A stretch of DNA of 64,000 nucleotides. It comes from Uloborus plumipes. Lineage: Eukaryota; Arthropoda; Arachnida; Araneae; Uloboridae. Shown in pieces: positions 11,580 through 23,300 of this stretch (position 1 is its first letter; each line of letters opens with the position of its first letter). Below the pieces are notes generated by a model. The model ran no database searches. It was not told where the DNA came from and saw nothing but the letters and a program-made list of their open reading frames with translations. The position numbers and the translations under genes were made by a program. The stretch lies in contig JAXGGA010000073.1 of NCBI GenBank assembly GCA_038373865.1, positions 1 through 64,000 of the forward strand. The letters run 5' to 3'.

Positions 11580-12171
11580 ATGGAAGTTGCGCAAAGTCAA
11601 CTTCTGATGACCCATGCAAAAGAAGTGTCTAAGGAAGATATTAGAGCTTAGTGTGATTTTCTTGAGTGGAGCACCTTCTCTTGGTGTATGTTTTTGTGTC
11701 CTAGGAGCGGTTCATTGTGTTACATCTGTGTCAAAGATTCTTTATGGCTTCAAGTTTATTTCACAACCAGTTCAAACTTGCAGCCGGTCAAAGAAAAAGT
11801 ATTCGTAACATATGAATGTGATTTATTTCACATTCTTATCGTTAATGGGAAAGAATATCTAAGAGCTGGGTTCCCAGCAACCCTTTTTGTGCAAGCACTG
11901 AGAAATGGTCATTTTCAGCTTCCTTATTCATGTAAAGAAGAAACTCAAAATATCTCAGCTGTTTGATCCTGAGCATTGGAATCTTCAAGATAGCTATCAA
12001 CAAGGCTTTGTACTACCGAAGAAACTGAGGCTTGTAAATGACAATACGGAGCGTGGCGGGGCCCTTATTGAAGCATTTGTTAAGACTATCACTAACGACG
12101 AAAAACAAAGACAGTGTCTTCTTCAAGTGGTACAGGAAGACAGAAAAGGTTTCAAAGTTGCAAAAATGTAA
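11580..12171 (+). pseudogene. Decayed coding segment of an uncharacterised TE-associated family
   Basis: The clearest frame is 11905-12171, ending in a stretch with RLVNDNTERGGALIEAF followed by KQRQCLLQVVQEDRK. From memory this resembles the C-terminal part of uncharacterised proteins common in arthropod and cnidarian genomes, which share a VVND.xERG...LLQVV pattern; I know no function. Upstream, frames at 11614-11808 and 11688-11966 continue a similar composition but need frameshifts and contain in-frame stops, so the copy is broken. It lies within the 10295-14445 hAT-type element and may be cargo or an older insertion. Confidence 0.5.
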
Positions 12172-12375
12172 CCTTAAAAAGTATTGCAAGAATTAATGAG
12201 CGAACTACTATATATTTAATGTATTTAAATTTGTTTTTTATATTTTTTCCGTATTTGATTAGTTTTCATACTTTTCTACATTTCATTGGTTTTTCAGATA
12301 TATAGTTCATTTTGTGATTGCACGTTTTTTTCTTCAGAGAAAAAACAGCAATAAAGTAACTTTATTATTATTATT

Positions 12376-12697
12376 TACGTTCGCATTTGTGCCACTATCA
12401 CAAAATTTGAAGTACTCCTAAAGGTAAACATAGTTTACTAAAATTTTGGACAAATAATTCAGTGTATATAAAGGCCTAAATATAACGGTAAGACGAGCAA
12501 AAATACAAAGGCTACTTTTTTCCGTAGATATCATTTACGTTCACGTTTTTATCAATATCACGAAATTTCAAGGCGTTTGCGCGACCTCTAAATATTAATG
12601 AATTTTGTCTTAATTTTGCACAAATAATCAGTGTATATAGTGGCACAAAATAAGAGGGTAAGACGCACAAAAATACAAAGTTTATTTTTTTCCATAC
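12376..12697. repeat. Diverged two-copy tandem repeat, about 161-bp period
   Basis: Two similar units follow each other, starting at ACGTTCGCATTTGTG (12376) and ACGTTCACGTTTTTA (12537). Shared landmarks are ATCACRAAATTT, ACAAATAATTCAGTGTATATA, GGTAAGACG and AAAAATACAAAG. The second unit runs to within about 25 bp of the Helitron's 5' end. Confidence 0.7.
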
Positions 12698-12944
12698 ATT
12701 TCTGAATCACCCTAATTTATCTAATATATAAAATTCTCGTGTCACAGTTTTCGTTACCATACTCCTCCGAAACGGCTTGACCGATTTTGATGAAATTTTT
12801 TGTGCTTATCCAGTATCATATGAGAATCGGCCAGCATCTATTTTTCATCCCCCTAAATGTTAGGGGTAGTCCACCCCTAAATTTTTTTTAAACGTTTCAT
12901 GTCATTTAAAACAATATGTTTTATCGTAAATCCTTACTTCAATG

Positions 12945-13240
12945 AGCGACCCGATGGTCAAGTGGTTATGCGCGTCAGGTTGAAGTTCCTGATGGAATGA
13001 GATCGAATCCAGGCCCGCAAGGATTTTTTCGAACAGCTGCATGTTTTTTTTTTTGAATGATTATAATGATTGTAATGTCCTTATGCAGGTACATCCCCTC
13101 ATGGGGATCTACCCCATATTTTTTTAAAGTACAAAATGACAGTTTTGGTCGGATCTTTGTTAAAATTGGCAATGGGGGTCCTTCGATACCGTAGAATTTT
13201 CTTATGGACGTTTGCGCCATTTTTGGGGGCTTTGAATCGA
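12945..13240 (+). mobile_element. tRNA-derived SINE inside Helitron
   Basis: Box A TGGTCAAGTGG (12955-12965) and box B GATCGAATCC (13001-13010) have tRNA-like spacing. The first 75 bases resemble a tRNA, but the acceptor halves do not pair, so a working tRNA is unlikely. The downstream body (GCAGGTACATCCCCTCATGG onward) is not tRNA; its 3' limit near 13240 is a guess. Confidence 0.55.
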
Positions 13241-13634
13241 TTGTGGCAATAAATGGTTTTTGATTTGTTGCACTTATATTATTTTTTCAAAAATTATATA
13301 CACTATCAATTATATTATGTTAATTTTTGTACCTTTATAAAATTCTGTATTTTATACCTTGCATTTACGTCAAATTCAAGGTAAAATTAAAAGTCAAAAA
13401 TTCTGAAGAAGATAAATATATGTTAAAAATTAACTATTTTTTGTGATTTTCATATTGGTTGTGACTAAAAAACATCATTACAAACAAATAAAATGTATCA
13501 AACACCATGAGTTTTGAGTTATTAATCAAAATCTGCTGTGTAAAGTTTTTTTTCACTGCGAGAGGGGGGGGGGTATGAACGACCATTAAAGTGACGCAAA
13601 TTTTTAAAAAATAAAGGTTGGATCTCCAATTATC

Positions 13635-14024
13635 TTGCTTCGTAATTTGAACCCGCCCCGGCTGTGCAACGGTACGCGATTAGTCATTCAAAAATTAATG
13701 AAAAACGTGATCGAAGCCAGGATTTTAAATGGCAAGTTCAGAGGTGAAAATATACTCATACCACGGATTCCTATTATACCTACAGATGTGCCAATTCAAT
13801 TCAAACGTATTCAGTTTCCGATTAGATTGGCATTTGCAATGACTATCAACAAATCCCAAGGTCAAACGATGTCTGTTTGTGGCTTAGATTTGAGAACACC
13901 ATGTTTTTCACACGGACAATTATTCGTGGCATGCTCTCGAGTGGGTAAACCATCCAGTTTGTTTATGTTAGCTAAAGATGGACTAACAAAAAATATTGTT
14001 CACGCTATAGCATTAAGAGATTGA
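13635..14024 (+). pseudogene. Helitron Pif1-like helicase, C-terminal fragment
   Basis: The 129-codon frame contains AFAMTINKSQGQTMS, the conserved helicase motif region of Pif1/RecD-type helicases in Helitrons, followed by FSHGQLFVACSRV, the motif VI region with its arginine. The upstream RLCNGTRL and GENILIPRI segments also match the order seen in Helitron proteins. The family protein exceeds 1,000 residues, so only the extreme C-terminus survives. A natural stop follows ALRD at 14024. The frame has no disablement but no promoter or upstream exons. Confidence 0.88.
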
Positions 14025-14453
14025 TATTGTTTAATAGTGTTACTGTCGTAATTGTTTAATTAATGAGATATAATTTTAAGGAATAAATTATAATAACTTA
14101 AAAATAATGTTTGCCTTTTGTTATTTTTATATTCCCTCATCGTTCACAGCGCTCCATGCTTATTTCACGCATATACCACATTCTTACATACATACAATAT
14201 ACACATTCTACCATACATACATACATACTTACAATAAGTAAGCTATTTTTTGTCTACACTAGAAATTACTAGGAAATTATTTATATGGCAAAACAACGTT
14301 TGCTAGTATATATATATATATCAGCTAGTATATATATATATATAGTCAGCTAGTATATATATATATATATATGGTTTTTTTTTGGTGACATTTTTAGAAT
14401 GGGGGCTTAGCCCCCCCCAGACAGAAAAGTCTAACTCCGCCCATGCACCTAAA

Positions 14454-15592
14454 GATTTAGATTACATCAGCTTTTGCATCTTTGACTTTCAACTCTTCTT
14501 TTCCACCTTATACCTAGTGAATAAGACCTACCGTTGACATGAAGTAAAAGTATTTTTGTTCACGTCACTTTGTAAAAGTATTTTAAAATGCACTCTATTT
14601 TCTCTTTACTAAAAATAACTTTACATTTTTAAAAATATGCTGCAGACAATGTGCAATTATATGTATTGATTATTTAAAAATGGCTCTTAGATTGTTCATT
14701 TTTACACCTGAAGACTTGTCATAGACGTCCTTATATCTGAATTTAAATTTTTATTTAACACTGGTAGAAACAAGGTTGGAATTATTAAGAAAAAAAAAGT
14801 TTTTGACACGACATGTTGAAGCTGAAAACATCAAATGTCTAACGAAACTAAAATGCAGCAGCTATTGATATTTTCAATTAACATATCAGCTTTCTCATCC
14901 TGAAAAATAATGAAACATAAATTTATCCTCTTATCAATCAAGTTAAATAAAATTTAAATTAATAAATTTAATAAAAATTTAATTCTTTTAAAATAATTGG
15001 TAATGTGATAAAAATAGTTAAAAATATACTAACTTAAATCCAATATTCAAAGTAGTTTTGTTTAAACTTTTTAATAACTGACAATTAGTTATAAGTAATT
15101 CTATCAGTTTAAAAATCTTTCTTTGTCAGGATTTATGTAGCTTTTTTTTCTTTCCACAAAAAGCAGCTGAAACTTAAGTTTTCTATATCATTTTGAAGTA
15201 TGTTATCTACCAATTTACTACTGAGTTGTAAATACTTTTGTTGAATTTTTAAATCTGTGTTTCAGATAGTTAAAAAAAAGTGTTATTGCATTGTCAACTT
15301 TCAAATCCACTGAACTACAGCTTGCTAACTTCTGCTATTCATTTTCATAACATGAAACATTGGGTGTTGGAAAACAATTGAACCTATCTGTATATGATAA
15401 ACTGTTGTTATTTTTTAAAATAACCAGTGATATATTTCTACCAGTATTTGTTAGAACTAAATGCTTATGGGATTATTGATGTGCATTGTTAAGAATGACA
15501 TAAAATGTGTAGGGTTTGGATGGGGGTTATGCAATAAAAATTTTGTTCTACTTGCACAAACTACTTAACCTGTTGGAACCATCGATTTTTAG
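14454..15592. other. AT-rich sequence, intron-like, no gene seen
   Basis: No long frames, no TE termini and few G/C tracts. It could be the intron before the candidate exon at 15593. Confidence 0.5.
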
Positions 15593-15715
15593 AGGATAGC
15601 TATCAGCTATATAAAGTACAAAAATCTCCACGATGAAGATATGAATGACATGAAAATTCCTTCGATACTCCGCAAGTCCAAGTTTAAGCCTACATTGAAG
15701 AAAACACCCTCTTAA
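15593..15715 (+). CDS. Candidate terminal exon, unrecognised protein
   Basis: An acceptor (GATTTTTAG, ending 15592) precedes 40 open codons and TAA. The product is basic, with the stretch MKIPSILRKSKFKPTLKKTPS at its end (shown from MKI; 21 residues with the stop-proximal serine). Composition and codon balance look more coding than the AT-rich flanks. No domain is recognised. The frame lies tail-to-tail with the candidate minus-strand exon at 16186-16053, which would make 15716-16052 a shared 3' region. Chance cannot be excluded for a frame this short. Confidence 0.3.
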   Translation, partial: RIAISYIKYKNLHDEDMNDMKIPSILRKSKFKPTLKKTPS

Positions 15716-16052
15716 AATGGTTCTGTATATTATTCTTATTAGCTGTAGGGAATTTTTATCAGTTGCTAACGATAGTATAAGAATTAAATCATTTCATTTC
15801 AAATTTGTGTATATTTTTCATATTTATTTATACATTTTGCAGAAATAATCTATAGTCAAACCCACAAATTATGAGGTGTGTGTTATTGTTCACCTTGTTT
15901 TAATTTTAAAATTAAAACTAGAATTATAAAATATTGGCCTTCTCCTATTAAAAAAAGTCAAGGTGTCTCAAAGTCTTTTAACATAGCAGTTTGATGTTTT
16001 TAAAACCTGCAACATCCCTACATTCTGCAGAACAAGATTGAAAACTGAGACT

Positions 16053-16186
16053 TTATGCCGCAAAATCTTCTGATATTTCACTTAGTGAAATTGGTAACTC
16101 TGGCATAGAGATACATAACCTAGGATATCCAAAGGTTAATGGAACCAAACATACTTCATCAGGAATAGATACATTTTTACAGAAAT
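16053..16186 (-). CDS. Candidate terminal exon, unrecognised protein
   Basis: On the minus strand a T-rich tract and CTACCTTTTAG acceptor precede 43 open codons and TAA. The product includes SIPDEVCLVPLTFGYPRL and ends SEISEDFAA. A minus-strand AATAAA lies at about 15830, a plausible 220-base 3' UTR. Incoming phase is 1. No upstream exon was identified with confidence, and I do not recognise the family. Confidence 0.35.
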
Positions 16187-16459
16187 CTAAAAGGTAGCAA
16201 AACTTTCTTATTAAATTTACAAATGGGCAAAAAAAAAAAAAAATGAGATTCATATTTCATGGTTACAAAAAATCTTTTTTTTTCAATGTAAAAAAAAAAG
16301 TTTGATGAGGAAACAATCGATCAAAAGCTTTTATAGATTCTTTTCATTCATAAGCTTATTATATCTGTACCGAAAAGGGGTCTTTCTAACACAATAACAC
16401 AACCTGCAATGTTTTGCAAATTTGTGTATATGTGGTTTAATCTTTTGTACTTATATATA

Positions 16460-17107
16460 CAGGGTGTCCACTCCTATCGTGGACCAATCGCTAATTTCTA
16501 AACCGTTAGAGATACGCATATAGTTCATTTAGGAAAAAATCTCCAAATTACGAAAGGAATTTTGGGTCCATTCAATGTTTTTCAAAAAATCAAATTTTGA
16601 AAGAGTTACGAAATTTAAATTTTTATACAGCCCCCCAGTCCTATCAATCATATTTAGTAAAACATTCTTGACACTGTAACATTCAAAACTAAAAAAAAAT
16701 CACTGTTCTACCATAAAAATTGACAGAGTTATGACGTTTTGAAAAATCAAGATTTTGAAGAATTTCGCATACGGTCCCTTTAGTGATCTCTCGATGACGT
16801 CATGAAATAATGCAAAATCTTGATTTTTCAAAACGTCATAACTCGGTCAATTTTTGTGGTAGAAGAGTGATTTTTTTTTAGTTTTAAACGTTACAGTGTC
16901 AAGAATGTTTTACTAAATATGATTGATAGGACTGGGGGGCTGTATAAAAATTTAAATTTCGTAACTCTTTCAAAATTTGATTTTTTGAAAAACATTGAAT
17001 AGACCCAAAATTCCTTTCGTAATTTGGAGATTTTTTCCTAAATGAACTATATGCGTATCTCTAACGGTTTAGAAATTAGCTATTGGTCCACGATAGGAGT
17101 GGACACC

Positions 17108-17110
<3 letters not shown>
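16460..17110. mobile_element. Fold-back Tc1/mariner-type MITE, copy 1
   Basis: A 651-bp element with ends CAGGGTGTCCACTCCTATCG and its complement, flanked by TA on both sides (16458-59, 17111-12). The arms are about 300 bp and nearly complementary, so the element folds into one long hairpin around a short unique loop near 16765-16815. No coding capacity. A second 651-bp copy, with the loop in the opposite orientation, is at 32277-32927. Confidence 0.93.
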
Positions 17111-17205
<95 letters not shown>

Positions 17206-17242
17206 ATATATGTATATATGTATATATGTATATATATGTATA

Positions 17243-17327
<85 letters not shown>

Positions 17328-17348
17328 GTATATATGTATATATATATA
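17111..17348. repeat. (TA)n microsatellite with TG interruptions
   Basis: About 240 bp of TA dinucleotides, with TGTATA interruptions mainly in the middle, start exactly at the TA duplication of the fold-back element. The Tyr/Ile-only open frames here are artefacts of the repeat. Confidence 0.98.
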
Positions 17349-19067
17349 AGGATTACTATAGGATTTACATTAGAGCTGACTTGTACTCTAAATGGCAGAT
17401 ATCATTCACGGGATGGTTACTTTGTTGCCATTACTATACTCCTTTGATTTTCTAAGAAAAATATTCCTTCACTTGAAGTTGCAATTTTTCCTTATGATAT
17501 TACTCTACACGTTCCAACCGTTATAAAAGTGTACAGTGCTTAATGCTCTCAAATAGAAGCTTTTTATGTGCAAGGTTTGACACCTACATCCTTGTGAAAT
17601 ATGGATATGCCCTTTTTGTTGCCTAGTGTGAGTGAATTACACTAGCAACTTGTTTTTAATATGAGTTATTAAAATATCAATTTATGAGAAAAAAAATCAC
17701 AAATTTTTTTCACTTTAAAGATTAAAATTAGTGCCTAAAAATAGTAAAAAAAGAATTAAGTACACAAAAGCTAACTACCCCTTAAAATACGACAGGACGC
17801 AAATTAACGAAAAAGAAAGAGAACAATACTTTTATTACTAAAATCTAGATTCTGAACTCGGATTTCATCAGACAAGAAAAGTAAAATCCGGATTAGTACT
17901 TTTTTAAATGGTTAGCAAACTCGCATTGCTCTAAAAAATTTACCTATTTTTGAACCTATTTTGCAGAAAAGTGCTTTGGAAAGTACAGAAAATTGCTTTT
18001 AGGAGCTGCAAATTTTGTTGAATCTGAAAGGTTGTTTTACAAAGCTGCACAATTCTGAATCATATTGTTATGTTTTGACATTAAGTGCTATTTCTCTTCT
18101 TGTGTTAATTTCTAATTAACACTTAAGCATGAGATTTCAAAAATGGTCAAAAATTTATTTTTTTATCAAAATTTGCCCTTAAAATTGTATTGCTCAAGCT
18201 GTTGTATAGGGGCAACAGAGCTGTATAACAACTTTTTAGATACTTGCATGCACTTTAATTTCACATGTAACCAGAATGGTTTTTGAAACTTTTTCCCTGA
18301 ACTTTAAAATTACGAAAGTTAGTTTTTTAAGAAAGTTTTTTTAATTTTTTAAAAATATATCTCATTGTTGAGGTACTTTAAATAAATGAACTAATTATTT
18401 ATTTATTTATTTATTTATTTTTTGAGTGGAAGCTTGAAAGGGTCAGCAGTTTTTGGTTACTGTACTGTCACTAGAATGTCGTAAACTATTAATTCTTTGA
18501 AAAAAAAAAAAACTTTTCCAAAATATTTTAGCAAGATTATTTCAACTTTTTACTTTTAAATTAAAAAAAAAGTTTTGTGAACTTTTTTTCAATGAAAAGT
18601 GAAAAGAAAAAATAAAGTCCATGCTGGCAGGAAAAACTGACTTCTTACAAAATTCTGTCCAAAAAACGGAATTTAGCTATAATAGCTGTGGTTTCAATAA
18701 TTCTACTTAAAAAAAAAAAAACGATTTCAATCAAAATTGCATCTATTTTTATTACTTTAGTATGGAATTCCTTGTTTTGGCAATTGCGGGAGATTTTTTT
18801 TAATTTCCAACATCGAAACTTGCAGACGTAAAAATTTATGTTTAGTAGCTAAACGATCTCTCCATTAAATGTTTCAGAAGGTATAATATATTTTATGGTA
18901 AAAAATAAAAATTATCATACATACTTCCGTTTTGTTCGAGCAAATAGAAACAAAAAATAAATATAAATATTGGAAGTTTGACTTTATTTACGCACAGCAG
19001 AATTTCCGATTTTTTTCCACAACAGCGATCGAAAATCGGAATATTTTCTTGATTTTACTTCAAACCT
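17349..19067. other. AT-rich spacer, no gene seen
   Basis: Poly(A)/poly(T) tracts and a (TTTA)n run near 18400. A short frame after TTTTGCAG at about 17956 is open for 29 codons but has no further support. Confidence 0.5.
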
Positions 19068-19084
19068 TTAACCTGTTAACTGGG

Positions 19085-19150
19085 TATGACGAAATATTTC
19101 GTCATACATAAAAGCCTACAGCAATGGGCATGACGAAATTTTTCGTCATG
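19085..19150. repeat. Pair of 22-bp palindromes
   Basis: TATGACGAAATATTTCGTCATA (19085-19106) is a perfect palindrome. CATGACGAAA-TT-TTTCGTCATG (19129-19150) repeats the same core 22 bp later. They begin 13 bp inside the possible piggyBac-type left terminus, where transposase-binding subterminal repeats would be expected. Confidence 0.85.
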
Positions 19151-19223
19151 GAAATTAATCGTAATGTATTGAACGCATCACGTTCTACGTTGTTCTTATC
19201 TATTAAATCTTAGAGTGGTTATA

Positions 19224-19613
19224 CACTGTAAAAAAAAATCCGTCAAATTTACGGAAAAAAACTGGCAGCCTGGCTGCCAGTTTTTTTCCGTTTATTTAAC
19301 AGAAATCTTCCGTAATTTTTTAACAGACTCTCCGTTTTTTAACGGAATATCTCTGTAATTGCAACAGTTTTTAACCGTTTTTATAACAGGTTGATTTCAT
19401 CACTTTACGGAGAAAATCTGTTAAAAAAACGGTTAAAAACTGTTGCAATTACAGAGATATTCCGCTAAAAAACGGAGAGTCTGTTAAAAAATTACGGAAG
19501 ATTTCTGTTAAATAAACGGAAAAAAACTGGCAGCCTAGGCTGCCAGTTTTTTTCCGTAAATTTGACGGATTTTTTTTTTTTCCGTAAGTTTGATGGATTT
19601 TTTTTTTGCAGTG
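19224..19613. mobile_element. Fold-back MITE (CACTGTAAAAAAA family), TA duplication
   Basis: The ends CACTGTAAAAAAAAATCCGTC and its complement (TTTTTTTTTGCAGTG) are flanked by TA at 19222-23 and 19614-15. The arms pair over most of the 390 bp around a centre near 19400. Each arm also contains a small hairpin, CTGGCAGCC-TGGCTGCCAG (about 19262 and 19529). A related end fragment occurs at 32190-32276. Noncoding. Confidence 0.9.
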
Positions 19614-20140
19614 TACGAACCAGAAACAGGTGGATGCAAAAAAAAAAAAAGCAAATTTAATACACAACGAAGATTTTTCCCAATTTCTCAGTTTTTAAGA
19701 TAGGTTTAAAGGGGTTGTTGACATTATGCTGCCTGCCAGTCTTACATGCCCCCGAAATTACACAATAACCGAGTGACGCAAAACAAGCCATTCTCACAAA
19801 CTTTTATAGTTTGGGTGTACGTAGCGCGTTAGCGTTGCGTCTGCTACCTTATTTTCCTGTGCGATTCTTGCTTCTTATGGCCCCTCTAACACCCCTAAAA
19901 GTTTGTACAATTTAATTTTTATGTCTGAAACATGTTGTACAGAAGAAACTTGCTAAAAAAATAACTATTTTTAAACTGTCTTTTAGATTAATAAAATCAA
20001 AAATTTAAGTGAGAAAATATGCCTAGGCAGTATAGTTGAACTTTCACGTTAATTGAAACACGCTTAGGCAAAAGTTGAAAATATGTATCTCTTGGATCTA
20101 TGGATGTTATAAAAAATACTATAATTAAACAAAAAAATAT

Positions 20141-20146
20141 TTTATT
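20141..20146 (-). terminator. Poly(A) signal AATAAA of the minus-strand candidate gene
   Basis: On the minus strand GGCAATAAAATATTTTTTTG lies about 175 bases after the stop codon at 20320, a normal 3' UTR length. The intervening sequence has no TE ends. Confidence 0.5.
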
Positions 20147-20319
20147 GCCATAAGTACACAAGAGTAATTACAAAGAGTAGTGTAAATACAGAAATGGAAA
20201 AAATCTATTACATATGAATATGGGAGGTACCCCGAAATGGAGGAATACCCGATCTAGGTGTAAAATGTGGCTCTGAATTCAAGCAAGTTTTACACAAGGT
20301 ACATAGAAGGAGAGGTAGG

Positions 20320-23300
20320 TCAGAGACTCCTGGCAACCCTCCCCCTTAACGAGTTCTCGGAACTGCGACGTAGGCTGGTCCCCTTCTCCTGCTTCCTAAT
20401 GTTCTCCTGAAAGTTAAGAAAGATGGATTAATTATGTTTCAAAATGTAACCTTAATGTAAAAAAAAAAAAAACAATTGATAAAAAATAAAGCTTCATTAA
20501 CATTTGATATCTTAATCGTTTAATTTCAACACAATTTATAAACTCAAGTCCCATTATCTTTTCGATATTTACCATATTGCTCTGGATAATAACAAAATGC
20601 TGTGTGCATGGGTGCTACTCTAAAAATTAACAAAGACTGAAAAGCACTTGGCATCATTTTGCTACACCAACATGTTAGCACGTAATATGTCTGTAGTTTA
20701 ATGCACAAATATGTTGCATTTTTATGTTGTAATTAACTATATAATAAAACCAAATCGCAAAATTAAGTAAAATCTAAACTTTCAGAATAGTTTTTTCGAA
20801 AAGATTTTTTGGAAGAAAACGCGATAACGAAAAAAATTACTGTATTAGTTACTGAAGAAAAAAAAGCTTCGAATTCACGCTAAAAGATTCTTGACAATAA
20901 AAAGTTTCTGGTAAGAGATTCTTCGCTAAAAAATAACACTGGAAAAAACAGCTTTAAAATAATTTTCTGGATTAATGTAGCTATGATTGAAATAATTGAA
21001 TTACTAGTTTTCAAGGTGCAACTAGAGAGAAAGTTATTAAGCAGTTACTTGTTTTTTTTTTTTTTTTTGAAAAATCTAAATGAGATATTTTTTAAAGCTT
21101 CATTTCATTTTTTCCCAAAACAAATTTCCAAATGATACGACATTTTACAGAATACGGAATTCCGTCCGTCAGATGGAAGTGTGGCAGCCATGGCTGTGTG
21201 CCTTGATATCAGGAACAATTTTTTTTAACTTGACAATTCACATTTCAACTCAAAACATTAACTCAAAACATTGATACGTCAAATTTCTTTTCAAAACAAA
21301 ATATCCGCAATTTCGTAAAATTATCTAAGATTTAGGGCATTTCTAGCTTTAACTTAAATAAGGGATCCATCAAACAAAATCAGGTCAAATCACTTTCGGT
21401 TTTCAAGATATTGAGGTTTTATTGTACATTACTATTACATTTCATTAGATAATGCACAAGCAGGATTAACACATTCTAGGGAAAATGTTATACATAAGAT
21501 GTTAAACATAAGATGCTAATTAACCTTATTAGTGGGAATTCGTTAAAATAGCAAAGGGGTCATTCCACGTCAAGTGATCCAAAATCTGAGAAAAATTTTA
21601 CCTTACATTTTTGTATTTCTTTCACATTTGGCTCATTAATTGTACCCCTTGAGGTAATCAAAAGTCTCAATTTTTGGATTTTTATCTCTATTATTTTTTC
21701 ATTTATGAGACTTTGAACTTTGGAAAAACCCTCGTTTTTCCATGGATAAGGGAACATGAAAGGGACCATAACTCGGCACCAAATATAGATAGAACAATTT
21801 GGTAAATGGCATTTTAAAGTACGTTAGTTGCCGCTTAATCTGATATGCAACATGACTAATTTGATAAAAAATTTCTTTTTCAAAAAATGAAATTTAAATT
21901 TCAAATTTAAATTTCTCAAAAAACATATAATGAATTTTTTTCAAAAAATTCTCAAAAATTCTTGTGTATTTTATCTATGTTTGTACAAATTTTTAGATTG
22001 GGATCTCAATGGGATCATATTTTTTTGAATTTTTGAATAAAACTGTATAGGAAAAAAAGGATATTTTTTAGATTCTATTTATTTAAATATTAAGTTCTCT
22101 TGCTTGTGATGGTCTAAAAAGTAGTAAACAAACATGAATATGTTTAAAGTGAGCTGGCATGAGCTTATAGATTTGTCAGTCTCCCCCCTTCCTTCCCCGC
22201 ACAACCACTCTTTTTTTATTCAAAGCTGTTCAAAATGTTTAAAAAAAACAAAAACTCTTTGATACAAAATGAATAGTAAACTTATTTAAATTGGGTAAAT
22301 GGGTTTCCTTATAACTAGACGAAGTATCCCCCTCCCCACCCAAATATACTATTCACACTATACTAATATGACGTCCAACCTGGGGATTGAGTTGAGGATT
22401 ATTTTCACCCTAGGTATATATATTGTTTTTCAGACGAAGTGTTTCTTTTTCGATCCGAACTTTAAAGTGTACTTCCATTCAGTATCTGAAATTTAACTTT
22501 ATGATTCATTTCATCTTCTACCCCAGCACCAATCTTCAATTTTGAAGGGAGAAAATAAATAGGTCGCCCCAAGATCATAGCATACAGCAAAATAGCACTG
22601 TTTCTCCTTGTTCTCATCGTTTTTTCTGTTCTTTACGCAAAAAACTGAAAATAAATCAAAATATCAGATCATATGTCTATGTCCCCATAACTATCTTTCC
22701 ACATTATCTAGTGTGCAGCTGTTATTTAATTTTTTTAATTGTTTGTGTTATTTTTCATTTTGCTGTAAAGGAAAGTAATGCAGCAAGACATATCTATATA
22801 CATATATTAATCAAACACTGCTTTTTTGATCATAACCCTCTCATGTTGTTTAACTTCTTTACAGATTACTCCCACCCCCCTTACCCTACCTTCCCGCTCC
22901 AAACTTTTATTTTTTTTATCATCCCGCCTAACCCCATTTCAAAGCCTTAGTCTCTACTGATGTCTGGTAGTGTTTCAGTTTGTTCTGTTTGTTACTTTCC
23001 TATTAGCTCATGAGCTTTGTCCAATAAGAAAAAGGAAAGGCAGTGATGAGGACTGACATATAACGTGACACTTTGATTTCTTTTCAGTTTTGTGTGAAAA
23101 TAATGGGAAAACATTATGAGAAAAAGGAGAAACAGTGCTATTTTTCTGTTTGCTATGATCTTGGGGCGACCCATTTATTTCCTCTCTTCAAAATTGAAGA
23201 TTGGTGCTGGGGGAGGGGATGAAATGAATCATAAGTTTAAATTCAGATATTGAATGGAAGTACACTTTGTGAAGGACGGATTGAAAAATATACACTTCGT

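Larger units (their letters stand above)
12720..14306 (+). mobile_element. Helitron with Pif1-type helicase remnant
   Basis: The 5' end TCTAATATATAAAATTCTCG follows an A. The 3' end has a short hairpin (GCAAAAC-loop-GTTTGC at 14289-14302) directly followed by CTAG (14303-14306) and a T, as expected for A^T insertion without target duplication. It encodes a C-terminal Pif1/Helitron helicase fragment at 13635-14024 and contains a tRNA-like SINE. At 1.6 kb it lacks a Rep/nuclease domain. Near-repeats of CAGCTAGTATATATA follow the 3' end to about 14372. Confidence 0.85.
10295..14445. mobile_element. 4.15-kb hAT-type element with nested insertions
   Basis: The termini CATGGGCGGAGTTA and TAACTCCGCCCATG are inverted repeats (one base differs just inside), followed by G-run/CTAAGCCCCC-type motifs. 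An exact 8-bp duplication, CACCTAAA, is at 10287-10294 and 14446-14453. The interior holds a smaller hAT MITE (10757-11011), a decayed coding segment (11580-12171), a diverged tandem repeat (12376-12697) and a Helitron (12720-14306). No hAT transposase frame remains, so it is non-autonomous. Confidence 0.92.

Noticed and set aside
17042..17455. Long open frames of Tyr-Ile repeats on the + strand
   Set aside because: They are translations of the (TA)n microsatellite and the adjoining MITE end, not proteins.
17956..18046. Short + strand frame after TTTTGCAG (29 codons)
   Set aside because: A single acceptor-like motif and a short frame in AT-rich DNA are expected by chance; no partner exon or poly(A) context was found.
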